Assembly (NCBI GenBank): GCA_033064195.1
Contig: JARBJD010000236.1
Coordinates: 54,319-118,318 of the forward strand
DNA length: 64,000 bases
Reading direction: 5' to 3'
Origin: Blattamonas nauphoetae
Taxonomy: Eukaryota; Preaxostyla; Oxymonadida
In this document: positions 48,893-60,432 of the stretch, in pieces
How positions within the stretch are numbered: position 1 is the stretch's first letter
Layout: each line of letters begins with the position of its first letter
The notes under the pieces: generated by a model
The model's database searches: none
The model's input: only the letters and a program-made list of their open reading frames with translations
Told to the model about the DNA's origin: nothing
Position numbers and translations under genes: made by a program

Positions 48893-50225
48893 TAAGGTGA
48901 AGTGACGTACCAGATATGCACGATCACGCTCCTTCGCGTTCCGTTGGTACACCACTTCACCTTATGAACGGGTTCGTCAAAATTTCACAAACAAAGAGAA
49001 AAAAAGAGTGATTGAAGTGAAAACTAGAAGATAAAACAAAATCTCGTACCAGATCTGATCGATCTTTGTTGTTCGCGTTTCATTGGTACACCACTTCACT
49101 TTATGAACGCGTTCATCAAAAATGTTTCTAATTAGAGTAAAATTGTGAAGTGAAACAATGTTAGCAACGATAAAGTAAAGTGACGTACCAGATCTCTCCA
49201 GTCATTGTTTTTCTCACTTCGTTGGTACACCACTTCACCTTATGAACGTGTTCATCAAAATTCCAGAAAACAAGAGTAAAAAACAATGATTGAAGTGAGA
49301 ACTAAACGATAAAACACATTCATGTACCAGATCTTCGCGATCATTTCAGATTGAGTCTCGTTGGTACACCACTTTGTTTTATGAAAGATTAGAGCAAAAA
49401 TGTCAATAAAGAGATCAAAATTGTGAAGTGAAACAAGGTTTGACGTGATAAAACACATTCATGTACCAGATCTTACAGTTCATTTTTATCTTGACGATCA
49501 AACATTTTTAGTTCTGTGTTCCACTTCGTATTGATAAAAAAAGAGAACTGTTTTCAAGAAATGGTGAAATGAAACGATAAGGTGAAGTGGTGTACCTGAT
49601 CTGGATGATCACTTCAGATCGCGTTTTGTTGGTACACGAATGTGTTTTAGAAAAAATGAAGAGTACAAATCGAAGAGTAGTGAAGTGTAAAAGGTGAAAT
49701 AAAAGTTGAATGAAAGTAAAACAAAGTGGTGTACCAACGCATACAATTTTATCGATGAATCACGAAGTTTCTCGAAGAAAGATGAAGATCAAAATTTTGT
49801 TCACGTCATTTTAAATTTTAATTTTTGAAAAAAGTGAGAGACAATGAGAAAAAATTGACAATGAAGTGAAAATGAGAGTATAAAGTGAAGTGGTGTACCA
49901 AAACAGAGATCAACAAAAGTGAAGTGAAAATTCTGGTACGTCATTGTGTCTTATAAAGAGATAATACAAAAAAGAGAGCAAACCTGTTTCAAATATTCAG
50001 AGAAAGACATTTTCGGGTCATAAGACGCAATAGTGTACCTGAGTTTGATGATCATGAAGATTGGGTACACCGTTGTGTTTTATAAAGAGATGAATAAAAA
50101 AGAAGAGAATACCAGTTTGTTAAACCACGAGAGACATACTTTCCAGAGATAAAACGCATCTGTGTACTCGATCTAAAGGTCACTTTGTGGTTCGATCCGA
50201 TCTGGTACAAGAGAAAGTTTTATGA
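48893..50225. repeat. dyad array in TIR copy 3
   Basis: As at 10190-11405, but with one extra unit at about 49028-49100 (AAATCTCGTACCAGATC ... CATTGGTACACCACTTCACT), so unit number varies between copies. Confidence 0.8.
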
Positions 50226-50584
50226 AGAGATTTATCAAAAAAGAGAACAAACCTGTTGAAGAGAAGTCAGAAACGAAATTTCCGATTGTAAAACATAATA
50301 GTCGACCTGAACGAGAGGAGAAGAAAATAGTGAAGGATCGAGAACAAGAAAGTGATGTCAACAAAGAAGAGAGAACAAATGTGAAAGTAGAAAGCGTGAC
50401 ACACCTAAATCAAACGGTAATGAGCCGTCAGGAATGAGATGAGAGGATCGAGTCCCATTGAGGTACTTTCTCTGATCAAACAAGACTGATCGAACCCATC
50501 GAAGGCAGAATCGAAGTCTCGGAAGATCACCAATGATAAAATCACGAATGAAAATTTATTTCTGAATTTTTTAATTTGTATTAA

Positions 50585-50725
50585 ATGAATCCAACTGAGT
50601 TGTACAACGAACGGCGTCGAGTATGTTCAGAACAAGCGTTAATTGAATCAATGAGAGAAGAGAACTGTTCACTAGTCTCTGAGTATGTCAGAAATAATGT
50701 GCCGGTGACGTATGTTCATGAGGGA
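50585..50725 (+). pseudogene. first 47 codons of the 129-aa gene in the right-end TIR (copy 2)
   Basis: Begins MNPTELYNERRRV and ends ...YVHEG at the TIR border; the frame then runs 23 more codons into the fibre gene region in a different frame. The promoter motif is retained, so a 70-aa peptide could be made, but it lacks the second repeat. Confidence 0.8.
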
Positions 50726-50744
50726 ATGTCATTTTTTATTTTCA

Positions 50745-51635
50745 ATGAAAGAGCAAACAAAAATGAATCGACAAAAATACAATTCACAAATGATTGAGAA
50801 AATGATTGATCATACTCTCTCAACAACCAACGAGAATTCGGCAGTGATTGACTCACTTCAGTAGACAACAGAAGCACATAAGACAGCACTATCATCAATC
50901 CAAAAAGTAGTGAGCACAAATGGATCGATCACGACACCAACAATTGGAGGATTGATCAATGTGAATGGAGCAAATTGGAACATTTCAGAGGGATCACTTC
51001 CGAAGTATCCTGGAACGTATCCATCATCAACATTTAAGTCTGGCATTTCAATTTCACAATCGATTTCAGAAACCTCAGGAATTCAGTTCAATGGTGATGG
51101 CATCGTAATGTGGTCTCCATGTGACAGACCAGCAATCTATTACTACGATGAGGACACAGGTTCAGGAGTGTTTTCAATATCCACAACAGGAAGTTTTTCT
51201 CAGCTATCAGACAGAAGAGTGAAAAGAAATATTGAACCATATCCTAATGTTCTTGAGCAACTGAATAAAGTGGAAATTGTTCGCTACCAATTCAACACAT
51301 TTGACTCGAAGATCAACAAAGTCACAAGACAAATTGAAAGTGAAACTGATGAAGAACACTTGAAGAACTGCAAAGAGAAATGTGAATGTCTGAAGAAGGA
51401 AAGTGAGAAGAAACACATTGGAGTGATTGCTCAACAGATCCAAGAAATCTTTCCTGAAGTTGTGAATGATTCCAATCCAGATTGTCTTCAAGTTGATTAC
51501 GCAGAACTCTCATGCTTTTGTGTGAAAGCCATTCAGGAATTATCCTCTATCGTCGGACAACAACAGACACTCATAAATGAACTAATCCAAAAATATAATT
51601 CACTGATCGAAACAATGACTAATACTCCAACGTGA
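50745..51635 (+). pseudogene. fibre-like protein with S74 chaperone domain (copy 2), nonsense at codon 40
   Basis: 296-codon frame from ATG 50745 (after ATTTTTTATTTTCA) to TGA 51633-51635. It is interrupted only by TAG at 50862-50864, where the other copy has AAG. The S74 region is intact (SDRRVKRNIEPY, HIGVIAQQIQEIFPEVV, QVDYAELSCF, coiled coil to the end). If translation restarts downstream, at ATG 50910 or an alternative codon, a shaft plus chaperone would still be made. Overlaps the convergent 136-aa gene by 17 bases. Confidence 0.8.
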
Positions 51636-52029
51636 GATCAACCAGAAATTCATAGTACTCATTGATTATTTTTCCATTGATGGTCTCGGTTGTTTCCATC
51701 TCAATTGATTCACCAGAACTGTCTTTGAACCAGATCTTCACTATTGATTCTCGAGTGCTTAATTCCCACTTCTTTCGCTTCGCAATCTGTTCATTACAGA
51801 AAGCAACAAACGAGTCATTGAATGCATCAGTATGAATCCAATCACCATGGATTGTGATGTGCTGAGGAATGTCTTTTGAAACAACTGTCGATGCATCACT
51901 ACTCTCTTCTTTCACATGAATGAGTTTACAGTCGAGAAAGTGAACATATTTTTGGTTTCTGGAATTGGTAAAATCAGGAGGGAGTTGAGCAGTGTGAGAA
52001 TTCTGAATTGAGAAGTATCGCTTCACCAT
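51619..52029 (-). CDS. 136-aa beta-rich protein (mirror copy)
   Basis: Same as 43028-43438 with about ten substitutions (KEESSDASTVVSKD, WELSTRES), so the two arms differ more here than in the capsid genes. Intact. Confidence 0.6.
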   Translation of the reverse strand: MVKRYFSIQNSHTAQLPPDFTNSRNQKYVHFLDCKLIHVKEESSDASTVVSKDIPQHITIHGDWIHTDAFNDSFVAFCNEQIAKRKKWELSTRESIVKIWFKDSSGESIEMETTETINGKIINEYYEFLVDLTLEY

Positions 52030-52059
52030 TTGTATTTATTCAAAAATAAAATATTCAAT

Positions 52060-53748
52060 TTAATATCCTCTCTTCACTTCTTCATAAGCTTCTTGGAGTC
52101 GACGATCAATGACATATCGCACTCGTGGTTGTCCATTCTCAATCCAGAACAACCAGTATGTTGCTTGATGTAGTGCTAGAATTGGAGGAGGAGGTCCATC
52201 TTTGGTTGATGTGAAATATGGATCAAGTTCTCCCTGATTGATTGGTGTTCCTCTGTAGACGATATTCACTGATTCTGCTGTTGAGATCCCTTCTTCACCA
52301 CCAGCGATTTCACTTCGATCTGTTGGAACCATGAATGTGAAACATGTTGCATCTGTTACTGGTTTTGTTCTCTTATATTCCTTTGCTTTATAGTCAAACA
52401 TTCGAGTTGAACAAATTGAATTTTCAAACTCTTCTGTTGCGGAACAACCAATGAAATCACCATTCACCATCATCATTTGATAGAACTCTGGTGATATTGT
52501 TGACATTGGGAAATTGGGAAAGTTGGATCCAAGCATTTCGAAGTGACCAACATAGTGAGGATTTCTGAAGACTGTACATTCGTTTGGTCTTTCAGGGAAC
52601 AAGCACATTAGATTCATGAGATTGTTGAGTTTGATACTGATGTTTGATCTCACTCCCATGACATTCGCTTTTGTTTGGAATGATTGTGTGTCAATTCTTT
52701 CTGCTTTCATGACATACAGAGTCTTCGAATATGTGTTGAAGAGGGATTGTTTTGTTGCATCAGTGATTTGATATCCATAGCAAATTGTTGAGACTTTGTC
52801 CACCGAAGAGGATTGAACAGTGCAAGTGAAACTTATGGCTCCAACCTCAGCGACTGTACTGGCAGGTGGAGCATAGCTCTTTTTATTGTAAGCTTTCAGT
52901 ACTGGATTTCCTATCTGTGTAAATTCCTGTGTTACTGGAGAAAAGTCCCCATCAGACATCAAGAGCATGTTGGTTTGATCCGACATACTTGTCAAGTCTT
53001 TATCTGGAAACAATTCACGACAACCTTGGGAAGATTTTCGAATGACAGTTGAATGTTGAATTGGACAATACACTAGTGAATCGGTTGTCAAGTGAAATCT
53101 TAATCGTAAATTACCAAAGATTGAATTGGGATATTGATCAAATGTACTCAGTGGAAGTAGATTCACAAATGGAATAACCAAAGGAATTGTCTTAGTGAGC
53201 TTATTTGTGGATTTATTGACGGGAACATAGTAGAATCCACACACACTCTGATCCATTCTCTGAACATTTTCCCACAAACTGTAACAGTGCTTCATATTGT
53301 TTTTCTCTTCGTACGACTTGAATGTGTGATACAGAAAAGATTCATGAACGTGATTGTTCTGAAGTGAATTATCAATAATGTTTCCATGACTGTCAACGAG
53401 TCTCATATCTCGAATTGCATCTGAGGATGATTTGTATCCGACGAATATACCGGATAGTCCGACGTACTCTCCTGTTTCACTACTCGCATATGAATATGGA
53501 ACAGTAATCGTGAGATCAATTCGCAAATGACTCTTCATAAATTCAGTAACATCGTGACCGTCATAGCACAGTGGAACTTCAATCTCATCTCCGATTCTGC
53601 ATGGCATTGGAGGATTTGTAGGATGCACTTCTTGAATGGAGTAGATGTGAGGTTCTGAATCCCACTGTTTCGGCAGATATGATTGCACTTCAATTTGCTC
53701 AATTAATGTCGATGTTGGTTTGGATTGATTTGATCTGATACTTCTCAT
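52060..53748 (-). CDS. capsid protein 2 (mirror copy)
   Basis: 562 aa, intact. Differs from 41308-42996 by one noticed residue (KEYKR). The promoter TTTTTTATTTTTCTATAAATG on the reverse strand is conserved. Confidence 0.7.
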   Translation of the reverse strand: MRSIRSNQSKPTSTLIEQIEVQSYLPKQWDSEPHIYSIQEVHPTNPPMPCRIGDEIEVPLCYDGHDVTEFMKSHLRIDLTITVPYSYASSETGEYVGLSGIFVGYKSSSDAIRDMRLVDSHGNIIDNSLQNNHVHESFLYHTFKSYEEKNNMKHCYSLWENVQRMDQSVCGFYYVPVNKSTNKLTKTIPLVIPFVNLLPLSTFDQYPNSIFGNLRLRFHLTTDSLVYCPIQHSTVIRKSSQGCRELFPDKDLTSMSDQTNMLLMSDGDFSPVTQEFTQIGNPVLKAYNKKSYAPPASTVAEVGAISFTCTVQSSSVDKVSTICYGYQITDATKQSLFNTYSKTLYVMKAERIDTQSFQTKANVMGVRSNISIKLNNLMNLMCLFPERPNECTVFRNPHYVGHFEMLGSNFPNFPMSTISPEFYQMMMVNGDFIGCSATEEFENSICSTRMFDYKAKEYKRTKPVTDATCFTFMVPTDRSEIAGGEEGISTAESVNIVYRGTPINQGELDPYFTSTKDGPPPPILALHQATYWLFWIENGQPRVRYVIDRRLQEAYEEVKRGY

Positions 53749-53795
53749 TTATAGAAAAATAAAAAATATAATATCATTATTTTCTTTTACCGTTT

Positions 53796-53975
53796 TCAAT
53801 TTGGAATAATTCCTAAATCTGTATGTAATGTTTTCAATGTATGATTAGGATAGTATTCGACTCTTGGTTCACCACTACTATATCGTAATACCCACCACGT
53901 TGTGGCAGTAGTCGCTAGTATCGGTGCTGGAGGATGAGTAAATGTTATCATATCTCCTCCACTTTGACTTGGGTC
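53796..53975 (-). other. conserved in-frame extension after the capsid-1 stop (mirror copy)
   Basis: Follows TAA at 53976-53978 (reverse) and stays open for 59 codons to TGA at 53796-53798. Encodes the same PPAPILATTATTWW block with EYYPN, like the first copy. Confidence 0.7.
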
Positions 53976-55664
53976 TTAAACATTGTAGTATGTGTCAAGA
54001 TTCCCTTGATATATTGGTTGAGATCTCAAAGTTACAGGAACATTCTGACCTCTGGAACTGATTGAATCATTACAGTTCGTTGGACATCCACTTCTCTGTG
54101 TGGAGAAGCACAAGAGGAAGTCAGTGTTGTCATGAATCGGTCGCACTCTTGTCATTGTTTCACGAGGATATGTTCCGTCACCAGTGAGTTTCTCTTCAAC
54201 GAGAGAATCTGTAAGTGATCGCTCCAAATCATCTGGAACAGTGAGGTATGAATCAAGGTTGAGAGTCGACAATGCGAACTGGTAGAAACGAGCTCCAATA
54301 GTTGTGGTTGGTTGTTCTGGATAGTACTTGTTGAGTAGATTCACTTGGATGTTCTTCTGCATTGGATTGTGGAAACAAGTGACTTCATTATCGTAGTGAC
54401 GGAAGAGAAGCATAATATCCTTGGCATTCACAAGAACCATTTGCTGAGTACAATCAATTCCTGTTGCTGTTGGTGTCTTCTGAAATGGATAGAATGAGAT
54501 CTTCTCTGCTGGAATTGTTCCAGGACGATTTGTGTACATCTGCTTCAGATTCTCTTTCGCAATGTCTTTAATATTGTATCCAGAACTCATGCAATACACA
54601 TCATCAATTTGATAATCAAGAATGTTCAATGATATATATTGATCCACGTATGCAGGTTCATTTGTCAGAGCATTGGATGCATTGAGATAAGTGTCTTTGG
54701 TAACTGTTGGTTGGAGAAATGATTGACCAATTTGAACGAAATTCTTGGTACATGAGGTTACAAGATTATTCAGAAAAAAGGGACGATGTTGAATACAAGA
54801 TTGAATTGTTGTTTTTATATATGGTGCTGTTGCTGTTCCAGGAACGAATGATGATAGTGTATTTTTCAATGTCTGTTCAGGATTCACAGGGCAGCAGACA
54901 AAAGCATCCTCATTGATGTACACACTTAATTTCAAATCACCGAATAGACATCTTGGATAGTCAGTCATCCCAGAGAATATCAGAAGATCTTCAAGATTAA
55001 TCGACACACGAATTGGCACATCAATAGTGTCACATAAATTACCAGTTTCTTTTATTCCTGTGAAGTCTGATAATGGAATATAAACACCAGCAACAGATTC
55101 ATCATGATTCCAAGCATTTTGCCATGGCGTATGTGAGTGTTTTCGATTCTCCAATTGACTCTTCGGTTTGATCATATTGTAGATGTGTGATTCCATGGAT
55201 ACATCATTAGTTGTTGTGCTAATGATTCTCTGATTGTTGTGAAGAACTGTTAGACTCCGAAAGATGGATGCTGAATGCTTGAGTCCAACAAAGATGAATA
55301 TTCTCTCATTCATCCATGATCCAAGTTTACCAGAAGTTGTCTGCCAATTATTGAGTTTCAATGTTGCAGTCATTGTGAACGTAATAAAGGAATCATCGAT
55401 TTGACAAATGTCTTGATTCCCGGTCAGTGGAATGATTCTTTCCTGTCCCTTGTAGAAGCGTGCATTCTCTGATGGTTTCAATTCTTGAATAGAAGTACTG
55501 TGAGCTCCATCATTCATGAGGTAATTAATGTGATGTTCGGACATCAGTTGCTGTTGTATTTGACCCATGTCATCTCTTGTGTATTCTATCCTTCCAGTTG
55601 TATTTCCAGTCAGTGATGATGCTCCAGTTCTTTTGTTTGTCAGATGTGTTATATGCGAGTTCAT
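53976..55664 (-). CDS. capsid protein 1 (mirror copy)
   Basis: 562 aa to TAA. Very close to 39392-41080; noticed differences are Thr for Ala (IKTTIQS) and LLNKYYPE for LQNRYYPE. Intact to the first stop. Confidence 0.7.
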   Translation of the reverse strand: MNSHITHLTNKRTGASSLTGNTTGRIEYTRDDMGQIQQQLMSEHHINYLMNDGAHSTSIQELKPSENARFYKGQERIIPLTGNQDICQIDDSFITFTMTATLKLNNWQTTSGKLGSWMNERIFIFVGLKHSASIFRSLTVLHNNQRIISTTTNDVSMESHIYNMIKPKSQLENRKHSHTPWQNAWNHDESVAGVYIPLSDFTGIKETGNLCDTIDVPIRVSINLEDLLIFSGMTDYPRCLFGDLKLSVYINEDAFVCCPVNPEQTLKNTLSSFVPGTATAPYIKTTIQSCIQHRPFFLNNLVTSCTKNFVQIGQSFLQPTVTKDTYLNASNALTNEPAYVDQYISLNILDYQIDDVYCMSSGYNIKDIAKENLKQMYTNRPGTIPAEKISFYPFQKTPTATGIDCTQQMVLVNAKDIMLLFRHYDNEVTCFHNPMQKNIQVNLLNKYYPEQPTTTIGARFYQFALSTLNLDSYLTVPDDLERSLTDSLVEEKLTGDGTYPRETMTRVRPIHDNTDFLLCFSTQRSGCPTNCNDSISSRGQNVPVTLRSQPIYQGNLDTYYNV

Positions 55665-55706
55665 TTTAACAAAAATAAAAAAATTACATTTATGCTTTAA
55701 CTCAAG

Positions 55707-56006
55707 TTACTTTTTCTTTTTTGGTTTCTTTGATTTCGGCTTCAGCTTTTCTTCTAGTCTCAGTATTTCTCCTCTGAGTTTGTTCGCAACTGCTGTGTTT
55801 CCTTCATTCATTGCTTGCTCATATTGTGCCATCTTTTCTGCATGGAGTTGCTGATCCGATTTCACATCTGGAATCATCTCTATTCCTGTCTGTGCTACCT
55901 TCGAAATCAGTGGTCCAACAAAGGGGATGAGATTCAGAAATGGAGCTCCAACTCTGAGTATGTTTTTGCCAACTGCTGCTAATTTTGATAACCAACCTGG
56001 TGCCAT
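55707..56006 (-). CDS. 99-aa hydrophobic/lysine-rich protein (mirror copy)
   Basis: Identical in protein sequence to 39050-39349, as far as I can see. Start CCTAAAATG on the reverse strand. Confidence 0.65.
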   Translation of the reverse strand: MAPGWLSKLAAVGKNILRVGAPFLNLIPFVGPLISKVAQTGIEMIPDVKSDQQLHAEKMAQYEQAMNEGNTAVANKLRGEILRLEEKLKPKSKKPKKKK

Positions 56007-56043
56007 TTTAGGAAAATAAAAATATTTGAATACTAGTGACTTA

Positions 56044-56394
56044 TTATCCTTTGAATTGGATTTTGGAATTCGACGAGATTGGCATATCATCATTGGAGTA
56101 TCGTCCATTTCGAGGTGGTTCGTACTCGATCATCTGTCTTGCCTCTGCAAGGCTTCGAACCCGACTGGGGTCGAGTGGTTGTTGAGGTGCTCGATTGATC
56201 GCCTTATTTTGTTGATAAACGTCCATCATTCCTCCTAATCCATTGAGTATTCCACCCGCGGTTTGTCCGAATTTACTGTTCGTTTGAGAGAGCAATCCAC
56301 CACCGACTTGAAGTAATGTTGGAGCTAGAGGTTTGATGAATTGAAAGAATTGCTTGCCGATATTTTTGAGTTTGTTGAAACTTCCTGGTGCCAT
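56044..56394 (-). CDS. 116-aa small glycine-rich structural protein (mirror copy)
   Basis: Matches 38662-39012. Intact; promoter ATTTTTTATTTTTACATAAATG on the reverse strand. Confidence 0.65.
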   Translation of the reverse strand: MAPGSFNKLKNIGKQFFQFIKPLAPTLLQVGGGLLSQTNSKFGQTAGGILNGLGGMMDVYQQNKAINRAPQQPLDPSRVRSLAEARQMIEYEPPRNGRYSNDDMPISSNSKIQFKG

Positions 56395-56465
56395 TTATGT
56401 AAAAATAAAAAATACAATTCATTTATAATTTTAACGAGGAAATAATCTCAGAAGAGATTTCTGCC

Positions 56466-57056
56466 CTAACGGGGAATTGCTTTCGTCAGAGAAATGCCAT
56501 AATTGAGAATTGTGTTGTATGCTTCATTGTAGGCAATACTCATGTCTTTTCCACCAACAAGGATCTTGAAAATTGTTCGAAAGATTGGGAGTTTATTCAG
56601 ACATAGGCACTTGTCAGACAAATCATCCAGTTCGATCACCACATCGTTGATCCCAGTGAGTGTCGCAATCAGAGCACATAAATCACTTTGGTTTGTGATC
56701 AGTTTCTTCGACGGTTCAATGAGATTATTCAACAACTTCTTTTCGCACGCGAATGCATTCTTGTAGACGAGCAGGAGCTGATCTTTGAATGCCGTGATAT
56801 TTGATGTATATTCTCTTAGTGGTATAGAACGACTCTGAATTGGTGCTGATGGATATGTCTCCAGTGGTGGATCGTAAGCTCCACGTTCATTGGATACCAC
56901 AGGTTCAGAGCACACTCTTTCCATCTCCATCTTCGATCCTCTATTATCTACGCCAGCTTTGCTCCTATCCTCGATGATGACATTGTTGGTGATTGATGTT
57001 GGTACTGAAGAAGAACTTGTGTGTTTCGTAAATTGACAACTTAGAATTGGTTGCAT
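56466..57056 (-). CDS. 196-aa structural-block protein (mirror copy)
   Basis: Matches 38000-38590 but carries Asp (INDVVIEL) like the first copy. Intact; post-stop hairpin present on this strand. Confidence 0.7.
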   Translation of the reverse strand: MQPILSCQFTKHTSSSSVPTSITNNVIIEDRSKAGVDNRGSKMEMERVCSEPVVSNERGAYDPPLETYPSAPIQSRSIPLREYTSNITAFKDQLLLVYKNAFACEKKLLNNLIEPSKKLITNQSDLCALIATLTGINDVVIELDDLSDKCLCLNKLPIFRTIFKILVGGKDMSIAYNEAYNTILNYGISLTKAIPR

Positions 57057-57099
57057 CACTTTCTATAAAAATAAAAAATATATATTAATGTTTTTAAAT

Positions 57100-57201
57100 T
57101 CACATTTCTGCTCGATCTATAGCTCCCATTCCAGAACTGTCCAACTGTGCAAATCGATAATACCCAGGCATTTCAGATTGGTATCCACTGATATCCTCAT
57201 C
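57100..57201 (-). pseudogene. C-terminal remnant of the 320-aa gene (mirror copy)
   Basis: Mirror of 37855-37956 with the identical junction to the TIR (…GATATCCTCATC next to AGTAGTATAG). Shows that the Maverick-in-Maverick insertion preceded the inverted duplication. Confidence 0.85.
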
Positions 57202-60200
57202 AGTAGTATAGTAGACGATTTGGGAACCAGATTGAAATAGTCGTTGAAAACCAAAGTCGAAAGTCAATTCCGATTGACCATTTCTAAATCTTGTATTAAA
57301 AGGAATTTAGACCATTTCAATGATGCCAATATTTGACCTAAATTCCAGAAATATGTCCAATATTTCGACCTCATTTTAAGCGTCAATTTTGAAGCAAATT
57401 TTTGTCATATTCCAAAAATATTGTCACTTTTTTCGATGGTTTTTCTCTTTTGAGCTCGAACAAAGTGAATCCAACTTGAGAACCATTTCGAAAAAATCTA
57501 AAAAAATTTCTAAAATGTCGGGGACGATGTGAGTCGTCGATCAAAACAATCCCGATGAAGATCGGTTGAGAATTCGCGGAGCTACGTACCGAACAGTGGT
57601 CAAAAAATGGACCAAAAAGTCGATTTTCAGAACTTGCTTAAAACTGCTGCTATATGGCTCAAACACACCTCAAACACCTTCTAAAATTACAAAATCGATT
57701 TCAGAAGGTGAAGTTCGCGATAAAAAACACTTTTGGGATTTTTGGTTAGATCAAGGCCGGATCGGGATTTTTCTAGATCAACCCATATTCCATTTTTCGA
57801 GTTTCTCCGAATTTTAAAAAAAATGTATGCGCTTCCAGCACTTCACTTTTTAGGATCACTTTTGCCTCCTATTTGCGTTTTTACACTTCATTTCACTCGG
57901 AGTCGCCTTTTGGCGGCTCTTCGAACGTTCACTTTTGCACCTCATCTTTCACCACTTTTTTCGTCAGTTTTCGTTTTTTGCGTTAGATTTTTCGTTTTCT
58001 TCGCATTCGCGTCCTTCCGACGCTTTTCCTAGGTTTCCGACCACCTCACCTTCATAGTCGTCTTTTTTTACACGCACCTTTTTTGCACCGCATTTTCACC
58101 AACTTTTCACTCATATCGATTTTTGCCCCGATTTTCTCACATCACATCTTCTTTCTCACCTTTCGAGGAGGGAGTACTGAATTTTCGCGACACTTTTGAC
58201 GACTAGTTTTTTCATAATGTTGGTTTTTCATGTTTCTCACACTCAACTTTTGATCTTGTTTGTTTCATGCACAGCCACTTCAACGCTTTTCACTGCTCAT
58301 TTCGCTCGTCTGGTTTTCACTTTAATGACTTCGACTTTCCTCGTCACTTCACCAATCTCACGAGCATTCTTTCGACCGTCTACACCTCACGAGCACATCA
58401 CAACAACTCATTTTTCGTCGACTTTTTCTCTTAATTAGACCAAATGAAGGTGAATGAAGCTAAAATGAAGTGGGCAAGTATGATAGTGAATGGTGAAATG
58501 GAAATAGTGAAAATGGTGGGTAAGTATTGAGATTTACGAACGTGTTCAGACAAATTTCACAAAAAAAGAGAAAAAAAGAGTGATTGAAGTGAGAATGAGA
58601 CGATAAAACAAAATCATGTACCAGATCGGAGAGATCTTGATTCTTTGTGTTTTGTTGGTACACAACTTCACCTTATGAACGGGTTCGTCAAAATTTCACA
58701 AACAAAGAGAAAAAAAGAGTGAGTGAAGTGAAAAGTAAACGATAAAACAAAATCTCGTACCAGATCTGAACGATCATTGTTTTTCGCATTTCGTTGGTAC
58801 ACCACTTCACTTTATGAACGGGTTTGACCAAAATGTTTCTAATTAGAGTAAAAGTGTGAAGTGAAACAATGTTAGCAACGATAAAGTGAAGTGACGTACC
58901 AGATCTCTCCAGTCATTGTTTTTCTCACTTCGTTGGTACACCACTTCACCTTATGAACGTGTTCATCAAAATTTCAGAAAACAAGAGTAAAAAACAATGA
59001 TTGAAGTGAGAACTAAACGATAAAACACATTCATGTACCAGATCTTCGCGATCATTTCAGATTGAGTCTCGTTGGTACACCACTTTGTTTTATGAAAGAT
59101 TAGAGCAAAAATGTCAATAAAGAGAACAAAATTGTGAAGTGAAACAAGGTTTGAAGTGATAAAACACATTCATGTACCAGATCTTACAGTTCATTTTTAT
59201 CTTGACGATCAAACATTTTTAGTTCTGTGTTCTACCTTGTTTTGAAAAAAAAGAGAATTGAAATCAAATAGTTGTGAAATGAAACGATAAGGTGAAGTGG
59301 TGTACCTGATCTGGACGATCACTTCAGATCACGTTTTGTTGGTACACCGTTGTGTTTTAGAAAAAATGAAGAGCACAAATCGAAGAGTGGTGAAGTGTAA
59401 AAAGTGAAATGAAAGTTGAATGAAAGTAAAACAAAGTGGTGTACCAACGCATACAATTTTATCGATGAATCACCTAGTTTTTTGAGCAAAGATGAGGATC
59501 AAAATTTTGTTCACGTCATTTTAAATTTTAATTTTGTAAAAAAGTGAGAGACAATGAAAAAAAACTGACAATGAAGTGAAAATGAGAGGATAAAGTGAAG
59601 TGTTGTACCAGAAAAGAGAATGTCAAAAGTGAAGTGAAAATTCTGGTACGTCATTGTGTCTTATAAAGAGATAATACAAAAAAGAGAGCAAACCTGTTTC
59701 AAATATTCAGTGAACAGCACTTTCTGGTCATAAGACGCAATAGTGTACCTGAGTTTGATGATCACACAGATCGAGTACATGAAGATGTTTTATGAAAAGA
59801 TGAACAAAAATCAGAGAATTCCTGTGTTGTTCCGGTTGTGACACAAACTTTTGGGAGATAAAACGCATCTGTGTACCTGATCTTCAGGTCCACTTTCGGT
59901 TTGATCGGCGTTGGTACATAAGTAAGTTTTAGGAAAGAATGAATTCAAAAATGGAGCAAACCTGTTCAAACCAAGTCGGGAATGAAACCACCGTTCATAA
60001 AACAATGTGATGTACCTGAACGAGAGAGACAGAAAAAGTGAAGGATCGAGAACAAGAATGAGATGTCAAAAAGAAAAGAGAACAAATGTGAAAGTAGAAA
60101 GCATAACACACCTAAATCAAACGGGAAAGAACCATCAGGAACGAAATGAGAGGATCGAGTCCCATTGAAGGACTTTCTCTGATCGAACAAGACTGATCGA

Positions 60201-60432
60201 ACCCATCGAAGGCAGAATTGAAGTCTCGAAAGATCACCAACGATAAAACAACGATTGAAATTTTATTTTTGAATTTTTTAATTTGTATTAAATGAATCCA
60301 ACTGAGATGTACAACGAAAGACGTCGAGTATGTTCAGAACAAGCATTAATTGAATCAATGAGAGAAGAGAACTGTTCGCTAGTCTCTGAGTATGTCAGAA
60401 ATTATGTCCCGGTGACGTATGTTCATGAGGGA
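57202..60432 (+). repeat. Maverick terminal inverted repeat (copy 4)
   Basis: Starts at 57202 and runs through the promoter into the first 47 codons of the intact 129-aa gene. Closest to copy 2 (reverse, 34760-37854), as expected for the mirror arm, but with about 136 bp more (an extra dyad unit at about 58600-58670). Confidence 0.85.
58600..60020. repeat. dyad array in TIR copy 4
   Basis: About ten to eleven units. The first (58600-58675: AAATCATGTACCAGATC ... GTTGGTACACAACTTCACCT) is absent from the mirror TIR. Confidence 0.8.

Larger units (their letters stand above)
47491..50725 (+). repeat. Maverick terminal inverted repeat (copy 3)
   Basis: Starts AGTAGTATAG after host GGTGTGGAG. Almost identical to copy 1 (8789) through the outer part. 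The inner limit is at 50725, where the 129-aa remnant switches to the fibre promoter. Confidence 0.85.
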
